From assembly GCF_047123815.1 (NCBI RefSeq), contig NZ_CP138920.1:1302001-1366000 (forward strand): a stretch of DNA of 64,000 bases, written 5' to 3'. The notes under the pieces were generated by a model that did not search any database, was not told where the DNA came from, and saw nothing but the letters and a program-made list of their open reading frames with translations. The stretch's first letter is position 1. Every line of letters starts with the position of its first letter. Positions 58,816 through 64,000 of this stretch are shown here, one piece after another. The translations under genes were made by a program, and so were the position numbers. The stretch comes from Maricaulis sp017643475. Its GTDB lineage: Bacteria; Pseudomonadota; Alphaproteobacteria; Caulobacterales; Maricaulaceae.

Positions 58816-61800
58816 CTAGAAGCGACCGCGAATTATGAAAGCGAAGCGCCTGTCATTGCGGAAGAAGCTCCGCGGGGCCGTGATCAGCTGATCGTTGATC
58901 ACCGAGCTGGTCTCGGAGACCTCATCCAGCAGATTTACACCCTGGACACCGACGGTAATGCCGTCGGTCAGGTTGTAGAAGAAGGCCCCATCCAGCTGGC
59001 CGGTCGACTCATGGACGATCGGGGTAAATGGATAGATCACGTCACGAACCGTCAGCGTATAGTCGGAACGCCAATTGTAGGCGAGACGCGCGCTCCACTG
59101 ATCGGTTTCCATGAAGCCAACCATGTTGAACGTGTGTTCGGACATAAGCGGCAGGCCCAGCGCCGAGACGTCAAAGTTCGGAGCGCCACCACGACCGTTC
59201 GGCTCGTCATTCTTCGGACCGATATTCGGAATGCCCTGGGCGTCGATGTAGGTGTAGTTCGCCTGGACCCCCAAACCGGACCAGATACCGGGCAGCTCGT
59301 CAAAGGTTTGCTGGTAAGCCACCTCGAAGCCCTGGATCTCGCCGCTGTCGGAGGCATTGCCAACACCATCCACATCAACCGTGAAAGTCTGACCGTTGTT
59401 TTCGATATCTCGCTGGATCACCGCTGGAACAATGAAATTGTCCAGGCTCTTGTGGAAGAGCGAGAAGGTCAACGAGCCGACATCCGCGAAGTACCACTCG
59501 AAGGCAAGGTCATACTGATCAGCGATGATCGGATCGAGCTGAACATTACCCGTCGAGACCTGCGGGCCAAGCCAGGCTCCGGTGACCGGATCATCATCGC
59601 CGCGTGCAATCACCAGATTGCTCTTCATCAGACCGAAGTCCGGACGGCGCATGGCACGCGATGCACCAAAGCGGATCTGGAATTCCTCGGAAACACCGAA
59701 GAGAACATTCAGGCTGGGCAACCAGTTGTCATAGGTATTGCTGTCGGAAAGCTCTGTATTTGTGCCATCTGCCCAAGTCGCAAAGGCATTGCGAACCGCC
59801 GAGGTTTCCAAACAGAGTCCCGGAGGCGTACCGACGATAGCAGCACAGAAATCATCCGGCGTTTGGGCACCGAAATAGAGCGAGGCATCCGGGAATGAGA
59901 GCGCGCCAACGGCGGTCGTTTCAGTCTCCACATAACGCAGACCCACATTACCGCTGATAGTCATGCCCGAGGTGAAAGCCTCGTTGGAGAAGTCCAGGCG
60001 ACCGTAAAATGCGGTCGTGTCCTGGCTGACATCGGTGATTTCCGACGGCAGGAACGAGGTTCCGGCAACAACACCGCCGCGCTGTGCGAGCGGCACCCAG
60101 CCGCCATTGCCAGCAGCGTTGCGAAGGGACATCAGATCGGCGACGGCGACGTCATAATTGTCGCCGAGCGGACCGGTGTAGAACGGAACACCCCCCTCAA
60201 GGCCGGTCGCCATGCCACGCTGGTAGTCATTAAAATCATACAGCTCGAAAGTGCCCGCCGGGATAGCCGGATTATCGAGTGCAAACGGTGCATTCCAAGT
60301 CGCTGAGATATTACCCCAGTTATAGGTGGAGCTGCGAACAATCTGGTCGCGCTCGGAGCGACGGGCACCGAAGCGCACGGACTGCAGCCAACTATCACCT
60401 TCAAAATCGTATTCGGCGTCACCGCGGAAAGAGACCGCCTCCCCCTCATTGTCGGAAAGATGGTCCATAGCCGAGCGAATGTAATAGTTTCCGAGGTCGC
60501 TGAAATACGGGTTGGAACCATCACTTGGTGCGCGATAGACGACGCTCGGCACCTCACCACCCATGTCCAGTTCGATATCGGAGAAGAATGCCGCGTGAAC
60601 AGTCACATCCGCAATATCTACTTCGGACTCAACAAACTGGAGATCGAAGCTGGTGCGGAAACGATCTGTCGGTGCCCAGGAGAGGTTGAAACCCCAGTCC
60701 GTCGTGACGGACTCGTCAACCTTGCCGCGGGTCAGCGCCAGCTGGCGCACACCGTTTAGCGGGTGGGTCGGGTCGTTGGAACGCCAACCCACGCTCTCGG
60801 AAATCACGCCGCTTTCAAACAGGCCATCATCTCCAAACTCGAAGCTCGTACCCGCTGCCGGAATGATCGTCGGACCGCTATCAATGCTTGGCTCGACCGC
60901 ACGCTCGCTCCACGCGTTCTCATAGGACGCACGGAAGAACTGGGCCGTTGCTTCCAGCTCGCCACTGGCACTGCGCCACTGGGCAGCTGCGGAGATGGTG
61001 TCGCGATCGCGATCAAAAAGCTGTGTCCGGATACCCGCGCCCGAAGGAACATACAGATCCTGCCCGTCGCCTGGATCACGGTCCAGCCATTCGGCAACCA
61101 GGGTGCCGTCCGCGCGGGACTGAAGGTTGGAATAGGACGCGCCAATCAGGAAGCCGAATTCGGACCCGTCTGACATCTCCCAGCTATCCGCATAGATCGC
61201 GGACGCGGTCGGCGTCAGCTCGTCGGCAAAGTCGGTGTAATTGCCTTCAAGCGTGAAGGCGAGAAGACGACCATTCTCGTCGAACGGCAGGCGCGTATTC
61301 AGATTGACGGTGCCGGCCAGTCCACCTTCGATCATGTCGGCGGACTGGTTCTTGAAGACCTCCACCGAGCCAAGCATTTCCGGGGACACATCGTTGAAGC
61401 CGATCTGCTGGCCATTATCCGCGGAAAACACGTCACGGCCATTCAGTTCACTGCGGGCGAAGTTCAGGCCACGAATGATCGCGCCGGATCCTTCAACGGA
61501 GAAGTGGTCTGGGTCGTTCTCGCCATCGAAACGCGTAATATTGATACCCGGGACACGCTGCAGCGCTTCGGATACGGAACGGTCCGGCAGAGCGCCGATA
61601 TCTTCCGCCGTTACTGCATCCACCAGGACATCGGAATTGCGACGGATTTCCTGTGCCGAGCGCAGGCTCGAACGGATGCCGCGGACCGTGATGACGTCAG
61701 AGTCGCTTGCTTGTGTGTCTTCATCTGCATCCTGTGCCATCGCAGCGGGCGCGCCCATCGCGATTGCCAGGGCCAGGACGGAGGCACCTGCCCACGCTTT

Positions 61801-61848
61801 CGTCCTGAAATCCGGTTTGGATTTTCCGGATACACCGTTGAATTTCAT
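58816..61848 (-). CDS. TonB-dependent outer-membrane receptor (glycan-type)
   Basis: The protein has 1010 residues from the ATG at 61848 (GGGGAGA upstream). A signal peptide ends near APAAMA-QD. The TonB box region is followed by the plug (SDVITVRGIRSSLRSAQEIRRNSDVLVDAVTAEDIGALPDRSVSEALQRVPGINI) and a large beta-barrel ending in a C-terminal Phe (RFAFIIRGRF). The RSSL-x-QEI/RNS and GALPD motifs mark the receptor group associated with carbohydrate uptake in Caulobacter- and Xanthomonas-type bacteria. Substrate is probably an oligosaccharide. It is divergent from the halogenase genes with a palindromic operator in the shared gap and has its own terminator. Confidence 0.93.
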   Translation of the reverse strand: MKFNGVSGKSKPDFRTKAWAGASVLALAIAMGAPAAMAQDADEDTQASDSDVITVRGIRSSLRSAQEIRRNSDVLVDAVTAEDIGALPDRSVSEALQRVPGINITRFDGENDPDHFSVEGSGAIIRGLNFARSELNGRDVFSADNGQQIGFNDVSPEMLGSVEVFKNQSADMIEGGLAGTVNLNTRLPFDENGRLLAFTLEGNYTDFADELTPTASAIYADSWEMSDGSEFGFLIGASYSNLQSRADGTLVAEWLDRDPGDGQDLYVPSGAGIRTQLFDRDRDTISAAAQWRSASGELEATAQFFRASYENAWSERAVEPSIDSGPTIIPAAGTSFEFGDDGLFESGVISESVGWRSNDPTHPLNGVRQLALTRGKVDESVTTDWGFNLSWAPTDRFRTSFDLQFVESEVDIADVTVHAAFFSDIELDMGGEVPSVVYRAPSDGSNPYFSDLGNYYIRSAMDHLSDNEGEAVSFRGDAEYDFEGDSWLQSVRFGARRSERDQIVRSSTYNWGNISATWNAPFALDNPAIPAGTFELYDFNDYQRGMATGLEGGVPFYTGPLGDNYDVAVADLMSLRNAAGNGGWVPLAQRGGVVAGTSFLPSEITDVSQDTTAFYGRLDFSNEAFTSGMTISGNVGLRYVETETTAVGALSFPDASLYFGAQTPDDFCAAIVGTPPGLCLETSAVRNAFATWADGTNTELSDSNTYDNWLPSLNVLFGVSEEFQIRFGASRAMRRPDFGLMKSNLVIARGDDDPVTGAWLGPQVSTGNVQLDPIIADQYDLAFEWYFADVGSLTFSLFHKSLDNFIVPAVIQRDIENNGQTFTVDVDGVGNASDSGEIQGFEVAYQQTFDELPGIWSGLGVQANYTYIDAQGIPNIGPKNDEPNGRGGAPNFDVSALGLPLMSEHTFNMVGFMETDQWSARLAYNWRSDYTLTVRDVIYPFTPIVHESTGQLDGAFFYNLTDGITVGVQGVNLLDEVSETSSVINDQLITAPRSFFRNDRRFAFIIRGRF

Positions 61849-61884
61849 CAAAATTCTCCCCTCATTGAAGCGCGCCGCCTTTTA

Positions 61885-61900
61885 TTGACAGCGTTGTCAA
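61885..61900. promoter_or_regulatory. LacI-type operator upstream of the TonB receptor
   Basis: TTGACA-GCGT-TGTCAA is a clean inverted repeat with CG near the centre, the typical LacI-family operator form. It lies 37 bases before the receptor start in the divergent gap to the halogenase gene and so could control both. An overlapping partial repeat (TTGTCAATTGCTGTCA) follows at 61894-61909. Confidence 0.6.
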
Positions 61901-62028
61901 TTGCTGTCACCTTCAACTAAACACTTCGATCTGTCAAGAATAACAAATCGAAGAATCTGAAAGATCAGTGTCCGGAACCGGCAAACAATGCATGATTTGC
62001 CGCACGACGCAGGGGAGAAAATTCGGTG

Positions 62029-63540
62029 ATGAGGGCGAAAAAGCGCATCGTCATTGTCGGCGGCGGAACCGCAGGGTGGATGGCTGCTGCTGCCCTGTCT
62101 TCCATGCTGCCCAGACAGGAGTTTTCCATCGATCTCGTCGAGTCCGAACAGATCGGCATTATCGGTGTGGGTGAGGCTACGCTGCCGCATCTGCGTCACT
62201 TCAATGAAACCATCGGCGTCGACGAAACCGAATTCCTCAAAGCCACCTCGGCGACGTTGAAACTGGGCATAGAATTCGTGAACTGGGGCGATGTCGGCGA
62301 GCGTTACATCCACCCGTTCGGGGATTTCGGCCGCACGATCCAGGGGGCCAAATTCCACCAGGTCTGGCGCAAACTCAATCCCGACGCGAGCGCTGGTGAT
62401 ATCGGCAAGTATTCTTTACCCGTACGCATGTGCGAAGCTGGCAAATTCGACTTTCCAGAATCCGATTACCGCGCAATTACATCAACTTATGGATATGCCT
62501 ACCAGTTTGACGCAACCCGGTACGCGCCTTTCCTGCGCAAGATCGCAGAGGGTCGTGGAGTTCGGCGCACCGAAGGTATTGTCAACGCTGTCAATCAAGC
62601 CAGTGAAAACGGCGACATCGTCTCGATAGAGCTTGACAATGGAGCCCTGCTCACAGGCGACTACTTTATCGATTGCACAGGGTTTCGCGGCGTTCTCATC
62701 GATCAGACACTCAAGGCCGGTTACGAGGACTGGTCGCACTGGCTTCCCTGTGACCGGGCTGTCGCAGTTCCATCCGCTGCAACATCGCCCATCCTGCCCT
62801 ACACCCGAGCGACCGCGCACGAAGCCGGGTGGCAGTGGCGCATTCCGCTCCAGCACCGCATGGGCAACGGCCATGTCTATTCCAGCAGCTTTATTGATGA
62901 CGACAAAGCCGAGGCAATTCTGCGCGCGAACATCGAGGGTGAGCTGAAAGCCGAACCACGCGTGCTGCGCTTTAGGACCGGACGCCGCAAACAGTTCTGG
63001 TCGAGGAATTGCGTGTCCGTCGGACTGGCCAGTGGTTTCCTGGAGCCGCTGGAATCCACCAGCATCCACCTGACCCAACTGGCGATCACCAATTTCATCG
63101 AACTCTTGCCCGTGAGTTCCGACATGTCGCGTGAACGCGATGAGTACAATGCTATCATGGCCCGCGAGTTCGAACGCGTCCGCGACTTCCTGATCCTGCA
63201 TTATCACGTCACCCGCCGGCATGATTCCGCGTTTTGGAACCATGTACGAACTATGGAGATTCCTACAACGCTACAGGAGAAGATCGATCTCTTCAGCGCT
63301 CGCGGACGCGTGGCGCGTTACCAGCAAGGTCTGTTTCTCGAACCCAGCTGGCTTGCCGTCTACCTAGGACAGGGACTGATACCCGCACAGCCGGATGGCT
63401 CCGCAAGCCAGCTGGATGACGCAGAATTGGCTGCTCGGATTGCGGCACTGGACAGCGAAATCGGTTCCGCCGTCTCGCGGATGCCCCATCACGACAACAA
63501 GCTGGCTGCGCTGGTTCAAGCCGGGAGGGCGGCCCAGTGA
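62029..63540 (+). CDS. Flavin-dependent tryptophan halogenase-family protein
   Basis: The protein has 503 residues from the ATG at 62029 (a GTG at 62026 is an alternative). The FAD motif IVIVGGGTAGWMAAAAL, the conserved GVGEATLPHLRHF, LKLGIEFVNWG with the candidate catalytic Lys, and the halogenase-specific GWQWRIPLQHR are present, plus GLASGFLEPLESTSIHLTQLAI. The family chlorinates or brominates indoles, but many copies sit in glycan-uptake loci beside TonB receptors with unproven substrates, as here. It overlaps the next gene by four bases (GTGA). Family call firm; substrate unknown. Confidence 0.9.
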   Translation: MRAKKRIVIVGGGTAGWMAAAALSSMLPRQEFSIDLVESEQIGIIGVGEATLPHLRHFNETIGVDETEFLKATSATLKLGIEFVNWGDVGERYIHPFGDFGRTIQGAKFHQVWRKLNPDASAGDIGKYSLPVRMCEAGKFDFPESDYRAITSTYGYAYQFDATRYAPFLRKIAEGRGVRRTEGIVNAVNQASENGDIVSIELDNGALLTGDYFIDCTGFRGVLIDQTLKAGYEDWSHWLPCDRAVAVPSAATSPILPYTRATAHEAGWQWRIPLQHRMGNGHVYSSSFIDDDKAEAILRANIEGELKAEPRVLRFRTGRRKQFWSRNCVSVGLASGFLEPLESTSIHLTQLAITNFIELLPVSSDMSRERDEYNAIMAREFERVRDFLILHYHVTRRHDSAFWNHVRTMEIPTTLQEKIDLFSARGRVARYQQGLFLEPSWLAVYLGQGLIPAQPDGSASQLDDAELAARIAALDSEIGSAVSRMPHHDNKLAALVQAGRAAQ

Positions 63541-64000
63541 GCCGACCGATCGAAACAATAGCCATTCTCGGCTCGGGCATTGAAGCAGCGCTGTCGGCGT
63601 TTGTGCTCAAACAGCGCACCGGCCTCTCCATAGCGCGGTTCGCTGAAACAGAGACGCCAGCACTCTCACCGGTACATACAGTTCTAACCCCGTCAGCGCT
63701 TCAGCGCCTGGAGACAGCAGGACTGGGCCTGCGCGACCTGCTCGCCCTTCCGGGCAGCCTGCCCTCGCTGGGCCAGATGATCGTGACCGACCAGCAAACC
63801 AGCTGTAACCCTTTTGGATCACGTGGCATCGACTGGGCCGGGATCGGTTTTCACCATCACTGGCTGCGTGCGCGCCAGGGCGGACTTCGCTTGCCCTACG
63901 CCGCCTTTTCTCCGGCCTATCGGGCGATGCAGGAAAACCGTTTCGCGCCACCAGACCAACGCAATCTCATCGGGCCCCTTCAGCACGAGTCCGGCCTGCA
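63537..64000 (+). CDS. Second flavin-dependent halogenase-like protein, 3' end cut by window
   Basis: The frame starts at GTG 63537, overlapping the previous stop (GTGA), and is open to the window end, giving 154 residues. It opens MSRPIETIAILGSGIEAALSAFVL, a modified dinucleotide-binding motif, and continues VHTVLTPSALQRLETAGLGLRDLLAL ... FGSRGIDWAGIGFHHHWLRARQGG, which fits the early part of halogenase-family proteins. The GGGTAGW signature of true halogenases is replaced by GSGIEAA, so flavin use is uncertain. It is translationally coupled to the first halogenase gene and may form a pair with it. Confidence 0.7.
   Translation, partial: MSRPIETIAILGSGIEAALSAFVLKQRTGLSIARFAETETPALSPVHTVLTPSALQRLETAGLGLRDLLALPGSLPSLGQMIVTDQQTSCNPFGSRGIDWAGIGFHHHWLRARQGGLRLPYAAFSPAYRAMQENRFAPPDQRNLIGPLQHESGL

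Noticed and set aside
1..64000. CRISPR array, rRNA or tRNA genes
   Set aside because: No regularly spaced repeats and no recognisable RNA gene was seen on reading both strands; a covariance-model scan would be needed to exclude small RNAs.

Overview
The window looks like chromosome from a GC-rich, marine, oligotrophic alphaproteobacterium. The gene content resembles Maricaulis, Oceanicaulis and Hyphomonas relatives: a TonB receptor paired with flavin-dependent halogenases, LacI-controlled glycan loci, sodium:solute symporters and small tightly overlapped operons. This placement is inferred from gene content; no rRNA or tRNA gene is present to confirm it.

Region 1 (1-5.7 kb) is a beta-glucan-type locus: a LacI regulator cut by the window edge, two translationally coupled GH17 glucanases, an SMP-30-type lipoprotein, and an arabinose-binding (AbfB) secreted protein gene split by an in-frame amber codon. 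Region 2 (5.7-14.5 kb) holds a CaiB-type CoA transferase with an enoyl-CoA hydratase, a sodium symporter, a molybdenum cofactor run (mobA, moaD, moaE, moaB, moaC, moeA, but no moaA), a GlxA-type AraC regulator and a MAPEG protein. Region 3 (14.6-23.1 kb) is a complete galactoside module: an SGLT-like symporter converging on an operon galT-galK-galE-GH36-GH42 whose genes all abut or overlap.

Region 4 (23.4-41.3 kb) is an exopolysaccharide locus with OPX export protein, Wzz-like co-polymerase, Wzy-like polymerase or ligase, three glycosyltransferases, a Wzx flippase, a rare-looking fusion of a GT26 glycosyltransferase with an initiating phosphoglycosyl transferase, and a second galE. It also contains a hybrid histidine kinase, an NtrC-type sigma54 activator and an rpoN gene. 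In the intergenic regions I find sigma54-type -24/-12 sequences, each preceded by copies of a palindrome TTGCA-N3-TGCAA lying about 85-130 bp upstream. This suggests a self-contained sigma54 regulon for the polysaccharide locus, and it is the most interesting feature of the window.

Region 5 (41.3-56.3 kb) is a decayed genomic island built from copies of one 807-808 bp IS6-family element, all in the same orientation: three with intact transposase, one with nonsense mutations, two with internal deletions, plus solo ends and an IS481 remnant. Between the copies sit an MCP, an S41 protease, a membrane AraC regulator, an ABC1 kinase, a truncated hisI, a C45 acyltransferase-like protein, a truncated lipoprotein and a methyltransferase pair.

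Region 6 (56.3-64 kb) is a second glycan-uptake locus: LacI regulator, GPH-type sugar:cation symporter, TonB-dependent receptor and, divergently, two flavin-dependent halogenase-family genes (the second cut by the window end). Operator-like sequences of the form GACA-N-CG-N-TG lie upstream of the receptor, the symporter and the GH17 pair of region 1, which hints that the two ends of the window belong to one LacI-type regulon.
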